Shown here: piece by piece, positions 1 through 8,879 of the stretch | Layout of the letters: the number at the start of each line of letters is the position of its first letter | Position numbering within the stretch: position 1 is the stretch's first letter | Origin: Streptosporangium sp. NBC_01755 | GTDB lineage: Bacteria; Actinomycetota; Actinomycetes; Streptosporangiales; Streptosporangiaceae | Direction: 5' to 3' | Length of the DNA stretch: 64,000 nucleotides | Assembly: GCF_035917995.1 (NCBI RefSeq) | Contig: NZ_CP109131.1 | Span: 6,820,001-6,884,000 of the forward strand | Translations under genes and position numbers: made by a program | The notes under the pieces: model-generated | The model's input: only the letters and a program-made list of their open reading frames with translations | What the model was told of the DNA's origin: nothing | Database searches by the model: none

Positions 1-1262
1 TGCGCGACGACATCCAGGCCCTGCAGCGGGCGATGGAGAAGCAGGCGGTGGTCCTGGGCGACAACACCGACTGCGACGTGATCGCCCTGGCGGAGGATCC
101 GCTGGAGGCCGCCGTCCAGGTCTTCTACGTCCGCGACGGGCGCATCAAGGGCCAGCGCGGCTGGGTGGTGGACAAGGTCGAGGAGGCCACGCCGGGCGAG
201 CTGGTCGAGCAGTTCCTCCTGCAGATGTACGGTGACGCGGCCGCCGAGGCGTTGCCCAGGGAGGTGCTGGTTCCCGTCCTGCCGCCCGACGCGGAGGCGG
301 TTTCCGAGCTGCTCGGCGAGCACCGCGGGGCCAGGGTGGAGATCAGGGTTCCGCAGCGTGGCGACAAGAGGTCGCTGATGGAGACCGTCGAGCGCAACGC
401 CGCGGAGTCCCTGAAGCAGCACAAGCTCAGGCGGGCCGGCGACCTGACCGCGCGGAGCAGGGCGCTGCAGGAGGTCGCCGACGCCCTCGACCTGGATCAG
501 GTGCCGCTCCGCATCGAGTGCTACGACGTCTCCCACATGCAGGGCACCAACGTGGTGGCCTCCATGGTGGTGTTCGAGGACGGCCTGGCCCGCAAGAGCG
601 AGTACCGCAGGTTCTCCGTGCGCTCCGCCGAGGGCGACGTCGCCTCCATCTACGAGGTGATCTCACGCCGCTTCAAGCGCTACCTGGAGGAGCGCTCGGT
701 CACCGGGGATCTCGACGCCGACGCCCTGGCAGGACCGGACGAGGGACCAGGGGAGGGGCCGGAGGAGGGGCAGCGGGCGCCGGGCATCGACCCGGAGACC
801 GGCAAGCCGCGCAAGTTCGCCTATCCGCCCAACCTGGTCGTCGTCGACGGCGGCCCCGCGCAGGCCGCGGCGGCCCGCAGGGCCCTCGACGAGCTGGGCG
901 TCGACGACGTGGCGGTGTGCGGCCTGGCCAAGCGGCTGGAGGAGGTCTGGCTGCCCGGCGAGGACCTGCCGGTGATCCTCGCCCGCTCCAGCGAGGCCCT
1001 TTACCTTCTCCAGCGGGTGCGCGACGAGGCTCACCGCTTCGCCATCACCTACCATCGATCCAAGCGGTCGAAGAGCATCAAGGAAAGCGCTCTGGACGAG
1101 GTTCCCGGACTCGGCCCGGCCCGCAGGCAGGCGTTGATCAAGCATTTCGGATCGGTGAAACGGCTGCGGGAGGCGACCGCGGTGCAGATCTGCGAGGTTC
1201 CCGGGATCGGCCCCTCGACGGCCGAGACGATCGTGTCGGTCTTGAAGGGGCAGAACCCATGA
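1..1262 (+). CDS. uvrC: UvrABC system protein C, C-terminal part (5' end outside the window)
   Basis: This is the C-terminal two thirds of the nucleotide excision repair endonuclease subunit that makes the incisions on both sides of a UvrB-marked lesion. The reading frame is already open at base 3, so the gene starts upstream of the window. The RNase H-like 5'-incision domain is visible ([11 protein letters not shown], then VVVDGGPAQ, then the HRFAITYHR block). It is followed by a C-terminal helix-hairpin-helix pair ([12 protein letters not shown] and [12 protein letters not shown]) that binds DNA. An acidic Glu/Gly/Pro-rich insert of about 25 residues (near 715-785) lies between the catalytic motifs and is probably a flexible loop. 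The stop overlaps the rapZ start (ATGA), so the genes are translationally coupled. Confidence 0.97.
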   Translation, partial: RDDIQALQRAMEKQAVVLGDNTDCDVIALAEDPLEAAVQVFYVRDGRIKGQRGWVVDKVEEATPGELVEQFLLQMYGDAAAEALPREVLVPVLPPDAEAVSELLGEHRGARVEIRVPQRGDKRSLMETVERNAAESLKQHKLRRAGDLTARSRALQEVADALDLDQVPLRIECYDVSHMQGTNVVASMVVFEDGLARKSEYRRFSVRSAEGDVASIYEVISRRFKRYLEERSVTGDLDADALAGPDEGPGEGPEEGQRAPGIDPETGKPRKFAYPPNLVVVDGGPAQAAAARRALDELGVDDVAVCGLAKRLEEVWLPGEDLPVILARSSEALYLLQRVRDEAHRFAITYHRSKRSKSIKESALDEVPGLGPARRQALIKHFGSVKRLREATAVQICEVPGIGPSTAETIVSVLKGQNP

Positions 1263-2131
1263 GCGAAAGAGAGTCTGCGTTCGTCCTCGTCACCGGAATG
1301 TCGGGGGCGGGGCGGAGCACCGCCGCCAAGGCTCTGGAGGACCTGGGGTGGTTTGTCATCGACAACCTGCCACCGGGGCTGCTGTTCGCCATGGCCGAGG
1401 AGGCGGGACGGGTCAAACTGGCCGCCGACAAGGTGGCCGCGGTGGTCGACGTGCGCAGCCTGGCCTTCACCAGCGACCTCAACAGTGCCATCGAGGAGCT
1501 GGAGGGGCGTGGCGTCGGCGTGCGCGTGGTGTTCCTGGAGGCCAGTGACGAGGAGCTGGTCCGCAGGTTCGAGAACGTCCGCCGCCCGCACCCGCTGCAG
1601 AGTGACGGCCGGCTGGTCGACGGGATCGCCCGCGAGCGCGGCATCCTGCGCGAGGTCCGGGCCAACGCCGACCTGGTGATCGACACCTCCAACCTCAACG
1701 TCCACGAGCTCCGGGGGAAGATCGTCGCCTTCTTCGGCGGCGAGGACCGGCCGGGCCTGCGGGTCAACGTCGTCTCCTTCGGCTACAAGTACGGCCTGCC
1801 CGTCGACGCGGACATGGTCGTCGACTGCCGGTTCCTGCCCAATCCCCACTGGGTTCCCGAACTTCGCCCCATGAACGGTCTGAACACCCCCGTACGGGAG
1901 TACGTTCTCAACCAAGCGGGTGCGAAGGAACTTCTCGACGCCTACGACGAGGTGTTCGCCATCATCGCCTCCGGCTACACCCGCGAGGGCAAGAGCTACG
2001 CCACGCTCGCCGTCGGCTGCACCGGGGGCAAGCACCGCAGTGTCGCCATGGCCGAGCAGATCGGCGGCCGGCTGCGGGATCGGGGTGGCATGGAGGTGCA
2101 GGTAAGCCATCGGGATGTGGGCCGGGAGTGA
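1259..2131 (+). CDS. rapZ: RNase adapter / nucleotide-binding protein RapZ (YvcJ family)
   Basis: A 290-residue P-loop protein of the RapZ/YvcJ family. Family members bind nucleotides and, in enterobacteria, guide RNase E to small RNAs; the actinomycete role is less clear. The N-terminal Walker A is GMSGAGRST, with Arg where many homologues have Lys, followed by [11 protein letters not shown]. The C-terminal half keeps [30 protein letters not shown] and the [10 protein letters not shown] signature. The frame stays open far upstream, but the ATG overlapping the uvrC stop gives the family's normal N-terminus. The TGA overlaps the GTG of yvcK, so uvrC-rapZ-yvcK form a tightly coupled run. Confidence 0.96.
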   Translation: MSERESAFVLVTGMSGAGRSTAAKALEDLGWFVIDNLPPGLLFAMAEEAGRVKLAADKVAAVVDVRSLAFTSDLNSAIEELEGRGVGVRVVFLEASDEELVRRFENVRRPHPLQSDGRLVDGIARERGILREVRANADLVIDTSNLNVHELRGKIVAFFGGEDRPGLRVNVVSFGYKYGLPVDADMVVDCRFLPNPHWVPELRPMNGLNTPVREYVLNQAGAKELLDAYDEVFAIIASGYTREGKSYATLAVGCTGGKHRSVAMAEQIGGRLRDRGGMEVQVSHRDVGRE

Positions 2132-3063
2132 ATGAAGGTCTCAAGGTCGTCGCGCTGGGTGGAGGACACGGGCTGTACGCCTCGCTGTCGGCGCTGCGGA
2201 GGGTCACCTCCCGGCTGACGGCGGTGGTCACCGTGGCCGACGACGGAGGCTCCAGTGGCCTCCTGCGCCGTGAGTTCGGCGTGTTGCCCCCGGGAGACCT
2301 GAGGATGGCGCTGGCCGCCCTGTGCGGTGACGACGAGTGGGGCCACACCTGGAGTGAGGTCGTCCAGCACCGCTTCCGCAGCGACGGTGACCTGAACGGC
2401 CACGCGATCGGCAACCTGCTGATCGTGGCGCTGTGGGAGCGCCTGGGAGACACGGTCGCCGGACTCGACTGGCTCGGCCGGCTGCTCGGCGCGCACGGGC
2501 GGGTGCTGCCGATGTCCTCGGTGCCACTCGACATCGCCGCCGAGGTGGAACTGGACGGCCTGGTGAGCACGGTGCGCGGCCAGGTGGCCTGCGCGCTCAC
2601 CCCCGGCAGGGTCCGGGCCATCTCGCTGGTCCCCGAGGAGCCGCCCGCGTGCCCCGAGGCCGTCGAGGCGGTCCTCGACGCCGACTGGGTGGTGTTCGGC
2701 CCCGGCTCGTGGTTCACCAGCGTGCTGCCCCACCTGAAGGTGCCCGAGCTGGCCGAGGCGTTGCACACCACCCGCGCGCGGCGCCTGGTCGCGCTGAACC
2801 TCGCCCCCCAGCCGGGGGAGACCGACGGCTTCTCCCCCCAGAAGCACCTGGAGGTGCTGCGCCAGCACGCACCCTCCCTGGAGGTCGACGTGGTCGTCGC
2901 GGACATCGGGGTGGCCGACGACTCCGAGGAGCTGGAGAAAGCCGTGGCCGGCCTCGGCGGGCGGCTGGTCCTGGCCTCCGTGGCGGATGAGGACGGCTCG
3001 CCGCGACACGATGCACAACGTCTTGCCTCCGTCCTGGACGAGATTTTCCGTGAGAAGCGTTGA
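2128..3063 (+). CDS. yvcK: YvcK/GlmR-type gluconeogenesis and cell-wall factor (CofD-like fold)
   Basis: A 311-residue protein of the CofD-like/YvcK (GlmR) family. Members bind UDP-sugars and tune carbon flow to the cell envelope. The glycine-rich GGGHGL at residues 11-16 and VADDGGSSG near residue 37 form the family's nucleotide-sugar pocket; GNLL and VFGPGSWFTSVLPHL are also conserved. The GTG start overlaps the rapZ stop. The short tail (about residue 300 on) follows the usual family length. whiA starts about 90 bp downstream on the same strand, matching the conserved rapZ-yvcK-whiA order of Gram-positive bacteria. Confidence 0.95.
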   Translation: MNEGLKVVALGGGHGLYASLSALRRVTSRLTAVVTVADDGGSSGLLRREFGVLPPGDLRMALAALCGDDEWGHTWSEVVQHRFRSDGDLNGHAIGNLLIVALWERLGDTVAGLDWLGRLLGAHGRVLPMSSVPLDIAAEVELDGLVSTVRGQVACALTPGRVRAISLVPEEPPACPEAVEAVLDADWVVFGPGSWFTSVLPHLKVPELAEALHTTRARRLVALNLAPQPGETDGFSPQKHLEVLRQHAPSLEVDVVVADIGVADDSEELEKAVAGLGGRLVLASVADEDGSPRHDAQRLASVLDEIFREKR

Positions 3064-3156
3064 TCCTGGTCAGCGGTGCTCAGGAGTGCGAGAAACTTCT
3101 GTGAGCCCGATTTATCTCGGGCCGCATGGGGTCTGTATGGGGGAGGACGAACGCGC

Positions 3157-4137
3157 ATGGCGATGACAGGTGTGGTCAAGGACGAGCTGAGCAGGCTGAC
3201 GGTCCTGAAGCCTTGCTGCCGTAAGGCCGAGGTGTCGACGCTGCTGCGGTTCGCGAGCGGGTTGCACCTGGTGAGCGGCCGGATCGTGATCGAGGCCGAG
3301 CTTGACACCAATGTCACCGCCCGGCGGCTTATCAAAGACATCGGTGAAGTTTTCGGGCACAAGGCGGAGGTGCTCGTGCTGGCCCCGGCAGGGTTGCGCA
3401 AGGGGTCGCGCTACCTCGTGCGGGTCTACCGCGACGGGGAGGCGCTGGCCCGCCAGACCGGCTTGATCGACAACCACGGGCGCCCTGTCCGTGGCCTGCC
3501 CCGCCAGGTCGTCGCCGGGGCGGCCTGCGATGCCGAGGCGGCCTGGCGGGGGGCGTTCCTGGCGCACGGCTCGCTCACCGAGCCTGGGCGCTCGATGTCG
3601 CTGGAGGTCACCTGCCCGGGGCCCGAGGCGGCGCTCGCGCTGGTCGGGTCGGCGCGGCGGCTGAAGATCCACGCCAAGGCCCGTGAGGTGCGCGGCGTCG
3701 ACCGGGTGGTGGTCCGTGACGGCGACGCCATCGGCGCGCTGCTGACCAGGCTGGGCGCCCACGACAGCGTGCTGGCCTGGGAGGAGCGGCGGATGCGCCG
3801 CGAGGTCCGGGCGACGGCCAACAGGCTGGCCAACTTCGACGACGCCAACCTGCGCCGCTCGGCCCGCGCCGCGGTCGCCGCCGGAGCCAGGGTCCAGCGG
3901 GCGCTGGAGATCCTCGGGGAGGAGGCCCCCGAGCACCTGGTGATCGCCGGCCGCCTGCGGGTGGAGCACAAGCAGGCGTCCCTGGAGGAGCTCGGCCAGC
4001 TCGCCGACCCGCCCCTGACCAAGGACGCCATCGCCGGTCGCATCCGCCGTCTGCTGGCCATGGCCGACAAGCGCGCTCAGGACATCGGCATCCCCAACAC
4101 CGAGGCCAACCTCACCGTCGACATGCTGGCCCCCTAG
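3157..4137 (+). CDS. whiA: Sporulation/cell-division regulator WhiA
   Basis: WhiA is the DNA-binding regulator that works with WhiB to switch sporulating actinomycetes from hyphal growth to septation. The protein has 326 residues from the ATG at 3157: a degenerate LAGLIDADG homing-endonuclease-like N-terminal domain ([14 protein letters not shown] through [11 protein letters not shown]), then a C-terminal helix-turn-helix region ([21 protein letters not shown], written here in part). An in-frame start at 3076 exists, but it would add 27 residues not typical of the family. The ATG at 3157 has a good ribosome site (GGGAGGA at 3141-3147) and gives the canonical MAMT start. The stop codon lies inside a MITE-like inverted repeat. 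Confidence 0.96.
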   Translation: MAMTGVVKDELSRLTVLKPCCRKAEVSTLLRFASGLHLVSGRIVIEAELDTNVTARRLIKDIGEVFGHKAEVLVLAPAGLRKGSRYLVRVYRDGEALARQTGLIDNHGRPVRGLPRQVVAGAACDAEAAWRGAFLAHGSLTEPGRSMSLEVTCPGPEAALALVGSARRLKIHAKAREVRGVDRVVVRDGDAIGALLTRLGAHDSVLAWEERRMRREVRATANRLANFDDANLRRSARAAVAAGARVQRALEILGEEAPEHLVIAGRLRVEHKQASLEELGQLADPPLTKDAIAGRIRRLLAMADKRAQDIGIPNTEANLTVDMLAP

Positions 4138-4259
4138 AGAGCCGGTCAAGTAACCGCACAGAGCGTTGATCAACACCAGATGCGGCCAGGCCGACCTGTT
4201 GCGACCCGGGTTTACCGAAGGCCGGACACCGCTTGGTCCTTACTTGACCGGTGCTCTAG
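4134..4259. repeat. MITE-like element with 20-bp terminal inverted repeats at the whiA stop
   Basis: The arms at 4134-4153 and 4240-4259 are inverted copies with 18 of 20 bases matching; both end in CTAG and contain CCGGTCAAGTAA or its complement. They flank about 86 bp with no open frame. The left arm contains the whiA stop codon. Small size, terminal repeats and lack of coding capacity suggest a miniature transposable element. A long-loop terminator for whiA is the alternative. A related sequence, TTACTTGA..GGTGC, recurs at 4772-4786. Confidence 0.5.
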
Positions 4260-4269
4260 AAGGGGCCGG

Positions 4270-4404
4270 TGACAGTCCGGCTCAGGGCTGCTTCCTGGGG
4301 GTGAAGTAGTCCACTGACAGTCCGGCTCAGGGCTGCTTCCTGGGGGTGAAGTAGTCCACTGACAGTCCGGCTCAGGGCTGCTTCCTGGGGACGAAGTAGT
4401 CCAC
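4270..4404. repeat. 45-bp tandem repeat, three copies
   Basis: Units lie at 4270-4314, 4315-4359 and 4360-4404. The first two are identical and the third differs by two bases (GGT to GAC before GAAGTAG). On the minus strand each unit carries the last codons and stop of the degraded membrane protein gene (VDYF[V/T]PRKQP then TGA). The array therefore arose by tandem duplication of that gene's 3' end, probably by replication slippage. Confidence 0.9.
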
Positions 4405-4710
4405 GCGGTCGGCCTCGTCCGACTGCGGGACGGACGAGGCGGCGTGGGCTTCGCGGGCGGCCTTGACTCTTCTGCTCACGAAGCCGAAGCCCGCGTAGGC
4501 GGCGATCGCCCAGAACAACAGTGACTTGGGGGCGCGCCTGAGATCCTCGGGGAAGGCGCTGAGAATCCGGGGCAGGGCCGAGCCGTAGTCGTCGCCCGAG
4601 GCTCGTACCCGCTGAAGCCGATGAGCGCGCCGTAGGCCGCGGCACCGACCAGGGCGGCACCGAGCCCGGTAAAAATACCTGGTAGAAGCCCATTTGCCAG
4701 ATGCGGATCG
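4372..4710 (-). pseudogene. Frameshifted remnant of a small membrane protein
   Basis: Two protein-like stretches lie in different minus-strand frames. The upstream one has a hydrophobic segment, GIFTGLGAALVGAAAYGALI, followed by GFSGYE. The downstream one runs from SALPRILSAFPEDLRR through a second hydrophobic segment (SLLFWAIAAYAGFGFVSRR) to a charged tail ending VDYFVPRKQP. They fit one two-segment membrane protein interrupted by a frameshift or deletion near 4600-4620. The upstream frame has no start codon and is closed by a stop near 4730, so the 5' end is also lost. The longest open frame here (start near 4693) reads through both parts out of frame and ends in the repeats; it is not a credible protein. 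Family unknown. Confidence 0.55.
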
Positions 4711-4858
4711 TTATCTGCCGTGGCAGCTCCTCAAGGGACCGAAGGGGGTTTACGGTGACGAGTCGGGCACTTTACTTGAATGGTGCGATACCTGTTCATG
4801 GGGTAAGGAATAACGGACCTCCCCCCTCCGGTGGTCTACACCAATTTAGGTCCGATAA

Positions 4859-5943
<1,085 letters not shown>

Positions 5944-5944
<1 letters not shown>

Positions 5945-7131
5945 TGAAGGACATCTCCGAGTTCGACGTGGACGGTCGGCGCGTCCTGGTACGCGCCGAC
6001 CTCAACGTCCCCCTGGCGGGGGACGTCATCACCGACGACGGCCGCATCCGCGCCTCGGTGCCGACGATCGAGGAACTCGCCCGCAGGGGCGCCCGCGTGA
6101 TCGTCGTCGCGCACCTGGGGCGCCCCAAGGGCAAGCCGAACCCGGAATACTCCCTGGCCCCCGTCGCAAGGCGGCTGGGTGAGCTCCTGGGCGCGGATGT
6201 CGCCTTCGCGACCGACGTGGTCGGGAAGTCGGCCCAGGACGTCGTGGAGGCGCTTCAGGACGGCCAGGTGGCCCTGCTGGAGAACCTGCGCTTCGAGCCC
6301 GGCGAGGAGTCCAAGGACGACGCCGAGCGGGCCGAGTTCGCGGCCAGGCTGGCCGCCCTCGCCGACCTCTACGTGGGCGACGGCTTCGGCGCGGTGCACC
6401 GCAGGCACGCCAGCGTCTACGACGTGCCCGCTCTGCTGCCGCACGCCGCGGGCCGGCTGGTCCTGGCCGAGGTCGAGGTGCTCAGGAAACTGACCGAGAC
6501 CACCGAGCGGCCGTACGTCGTGGTGCTGGGCGGCGCGAAGGTCTCCGACAAGCTCGGGGTCATCGGCAACCTGCTCACCAAGGTCGACAGGCTTCTCATC
6601 GGCGGCGGCATGGCCTACACCTTCCTGAAGGCCCAGGGGTACGAGGTGGGCGGGTCGCTGCTTCAGGAGGACCAGCTCGACCAGGTGCGGGGCTTCCTGA
6701 ACGAGGCGGCCAAGCGCGGCGTGCAGCTCATCCTGCCGGTCGACGTGCTGGCGGCCACCGAGTTCGCCGAGGACGCCGAGTACGAGGTGGTCGACGCCAC
6801 CGCGATCCCGGCCGACCGCCAGGGCCTCGACATCGGCCCGCGCACCCGCGAGCTGTTCGCGGGCAAGCTGGCCGACGCCGAGACCGTGTTCTGGAACGGC
6901 CCGATGGGCGTCTTCGAGTTCGAGGCGTTCTCCGGCGGAACCCGTGCGGTCGCCGAGGCGTTGATCGGTTCGAAGGCCTTCACGGTCGTCGGCGGGGGAG
7001 ACTCGGCCGCCGCCGTGCGCAGGCTCGGCCTGCCCGAGGACGGGTTCTCGCACATCTCCACCGGTGGCGGGGCCAGCCTGGAATACCTGGAGGGCAAGAC
7101 CCTCCCCGGACTCGTGGCGCTGGAGAGGTAG
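5944..7131 (+). CDS. pgk: Phosphoglycerate kinase
   Basis: A 395-residue cytoplasmic kinase that transfers phosphate from 1,3-bisphosphoglycerate to ADP. N-terminal substrate-binding motifs are [11 protein letters not shown] and HLGRPKGK. The nucleotide side shows [24 protein letters not shown] and the C-terminal [11 protein letters not shown] and [13 protein letters not shown]. The ATG shares its A with the gap stop codon (TGATG), which fixes the start despite a longer upstream open frame. tpiA follows seven bases after the stop. Confidence 0.97.
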
Positions 7132-7138
7132 AAGTAAG

Positions 7139-7924
7139 ATGAGCACAGCTCGCAAGCCGCTCATGGCCGGCAACTGGAAGATGAACCTCAACCACCTTGA
7201 GGCCATCGCCCACACCCAGAAGCTCGCCTTCGCGCTGGGTGACAAGGACTTCGACAGGGTCGACGTGGCCGTGCTGCCGCCCTTCACCGACCTGCGCAGT
7301 GTGCAGACCCTGGTGGACGGTGACAAGCTGCGGATCCTCTACGGTTCCCAGGACCTGTCGCAGCACGACGGCGGCGCCTACACCGGCGAGATCTCCGGGG
7401 CCATGCTCGCCAAGCTCGGTTGCACCTTCGCCACGATCGGGCACTCCGAGCGCCGCCAGTACCACCGCGAGGACGACGACGTCGTCAACGCCAAGGTGCA
7501 GGCGGCCTACCGGCACTCGCTCACCCCCATCCTGTGCGTGGGGGAGGGGCTGCCGGTGCGCCAGGCGGGCGGCCAGGTGGCCTTCAGCGTCGCGCAGCTC
7601 GAAGGGGCGCTTCGCAAGGTCACCACCGAGCAGGTCGCCTCCATCGTGCTCGCCTACGAGCCGGTATGGGCGATCGGCACCGGCGAGGTGGCCACCCCTG
7701 ACGACGCGCAGGAGGTCTGCGGGGCGCTCCGGGAGCGACTCGCCGAGCTGTACGACGCCGAAGTGGCCGCTGGGGTCCGTATCCTTTACGGTGGGTCGGT
7801 CAAGTCTGACAACATCGCGGGCATCATGGCACAGCCCGATGTCGACGGTGCCCTGGTCGGTGGCGCGAGCCTCGACGCCGGGGAATTTGTCAAGATTTGC
7901 CGTCTTGGCGAATTGTCGAGTTGA
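7139..7924 (+). CDS. tpiA: Triosephosphate isomerase
   Basis: A 261-residue TIM-barrel enzyme that interconverts dihydroxyacetone phosphate and glyceraldehyde 3-phosphate. The catalytic residues are recognisable: Lys in AGNWKMN, His in TIGHSERR, and Glu in [11 protein letters not shown]. The phosphate loop GGSVKSDNI and the VGGASLD motif are also present. The ATG at 7139 follows GGAGAGG at 7122-7128, inside the end of pgk. It is the third gene of the gap-pgk-tpiA operon. Confidence 0.97.
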   Translation: MSTARKPLMAGNWKMNLNHLEAIAHTQKLAFALGDKDFDRVDVAVLPPFTDLRSVQTLVDGDKLRILYGSQDLSQHDGGAYTGEISGAMLAKLGCTFATIGHSERRQYHREDDDVVNAKVQAAYRHSLTPILCVGEGLPVRQAGGQVAFSVAQLEGALRKVTTEQVASIVLAYEPVWAIGTGEVATPDDAQEVCGALRERLAELYDAEVAAGVRILYGGSVKSDNIAGIMAQPDVDGALVGGASLDAGEFVKICRLGELSS

Positions 7925-7947
7925 CTGGTCCATTCGGGGGGCGTGAT

Positions 7948-7975
7948 TTGACAACACGTCATACCCTCTTAGAGC
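7948..7975 (+). promoter_or_regulatory. Putative promoter for secG
   Basis: A perfect TTGACA at 7948-7953 lies in the only sizeable gap of the tpiA-secG stretch. A weak -10 candidate, TAGAGC, follows at 7970 after a 16-base spacer. This would give secG its own vegetative promoter with a leader of about 80 bases. The -10 match is poor, so the call is tentative. Confidence 0.3.
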
Positions 7976-8056
7976 AGGTTTGAATCGTCACGCCTCTGGC
8001 GTACACAAGGGTCGTGCCCGGACGCGGGACACGCGCACATAGGGAACAGGTCAACG

Positions 8057-8287
8057 GTGACAATCGGAATCTCCATCGCCCTCATCCTGTCGAGCTTGCT
8101 GATGATGCTGCTCGTCCTGCTCCACAAGGGCAAGGGCGGCGGTCTCTCGGATCTGTTCGGTGGCGGTTTCTCGTCGTCGTTCGGAGGCTCCTCCGTGGTG
8201 GAGCGCAACCTTGACAGGCTCACCGTCATCACCGGTGTGGTCTGGTTCATCTGCATCATCGCGCTGGGCCTGCTCCTGAGGCCCTGA
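8057..8287 (+). CDS. secG: Preprotein translocase subunit SecG
   Basis: A 76-residue protein of the SecYEG channel, normal length for actinobacterial SecG. Two membrane helices (IGISIALILSSLLMMLLVLL and VITGVVWFICIIALGLLL) flank a cytoplasmic loop, HKGKGGGLSDLFGGGF, that is diagnostic for the family. The GTG start is supported by a preceding purine-rich stretch (AGGGAACAGG). It lies downstream of tpiA, a common actinomycete order. Confidence 0.93.
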   Translation: MTIGISIALILSSLLMMLLVLLHKGKGGGLSDLFGGGFSSSFGGSSVVERNLDRLTVITGVVWFICIIALGLLLRP

Positions 8288-8364
8288 CCTGGCTTCGACA
8301 GGCGTGACAGTGGTTCAGTCCCCGCATCCCCAAGCGGCGGGGCCATCGAGCGAGGAGTTCATCC

Positions 8365-8712
8365 GTGGGTAGTGGCAACGCGATCCGTGGCAGCCGTGTC
8401 GGTGCCGGCCCGATGGGGGAGGCGGAGCGTGGCGAGGCGGCCCCCCGCGTGCGGGTCCCTTTCTGGTGCGCGAACATGCATGAGACGCGCCCCAGTTTCG
8501 CCAGCGACGCGGCCGTTCCCGAGTTCTGGGACTGCCCCCGGTGTGGTCTCCCCGCAGGTCAGGACGAGGCCAACCCGCCCGCGCCGCCGCGTAACGAGCC
8601 TTACAAGACGCACCTCGCGTATGTGAAGGAGCGTCGCAGCGACAAGGACGGTGCGCAGATCCTGGCTGAGGCCCTGGAGCGGCTGCGCTCCTCCTCGCGC
8701 CCGATCTACTAG
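8365..8712 (+). CDS. rbpA: RNA polymerase-binding protein RbpA
   Basis: A 115-residue actinobacterial transcription activator that binds RNA polymerase and principal sigma factors and stabilises open complexes. The start SGNAIRGSRVGAGPMGE matches the family, with the basic linker GSRVGAG. The RbpA core has Cys-Pro-x-Cys-Gly (WDCPRCGLPAG) paired with FWCANMHE. The C-terminal sigma-interaction region (AEALERLR) is present. The GTG start has GAGGAG upstream. A strong terminator follows. Confidence 0.95.
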   Translation: MGSGNAIRGSRVGAGPMGEAERGEAAPRVRVPFWCANMHETRPSFASDAAVPEFWDCPRCGLPAGQDEANPPAPPRNEPYKTHLAYVKERRSDKDGAQILAEALERLRSSSRPIY

Positions 8713-8734
8713 CCGCTCGGTCACAGCACGACCC

Positions 8735-8773
8735 CGGAAGGCCCCCGTGGAACTCATCCGCGGGGGCCTTCCG
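8735..8773. terminator. Intrinsic terminator after rbpA
   Basis: A perfect 13-bp stem (8735-8747 with 8761-8773) has a 13-base loop and a G/C-rich core. No U-tract follows, as is common in actinomycetes. It lies just past the rbpA stop and about 105 bp before the end of the converging Tc gene, so it may serve both directions. Confidence 0.8.
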
Positions 8774-8879
8774 CATGCCCGGCGGCTCACCGAACGGTCG
8801 GTCTCGGAACACAGGCGCAGGTGACCGTCCGAGATCGTCGATCCGGACAGACCCGCTGTGGCGCCGGCGCGGGTGTCTG

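Noticed and set aside
1049-2110. Long minus-strand open frame opposite rapZ (and similar long antisense frames opposite yvcK, whiA, pgk, paaN and the SARP gene)
   Set aside because: It is the third-position GC shadow of the plus-strand gene: skewed His/Val/Gly-rich composition, no family resemblance and no ribosome site.
4256-4693. 145-codon minus-strand open frame ending in 15-residue repeats
   Set aside because: The believable protein sequence lies in the two other minus-strand frames; this frame merely reads across the frameshift and the 45-bp repeats.
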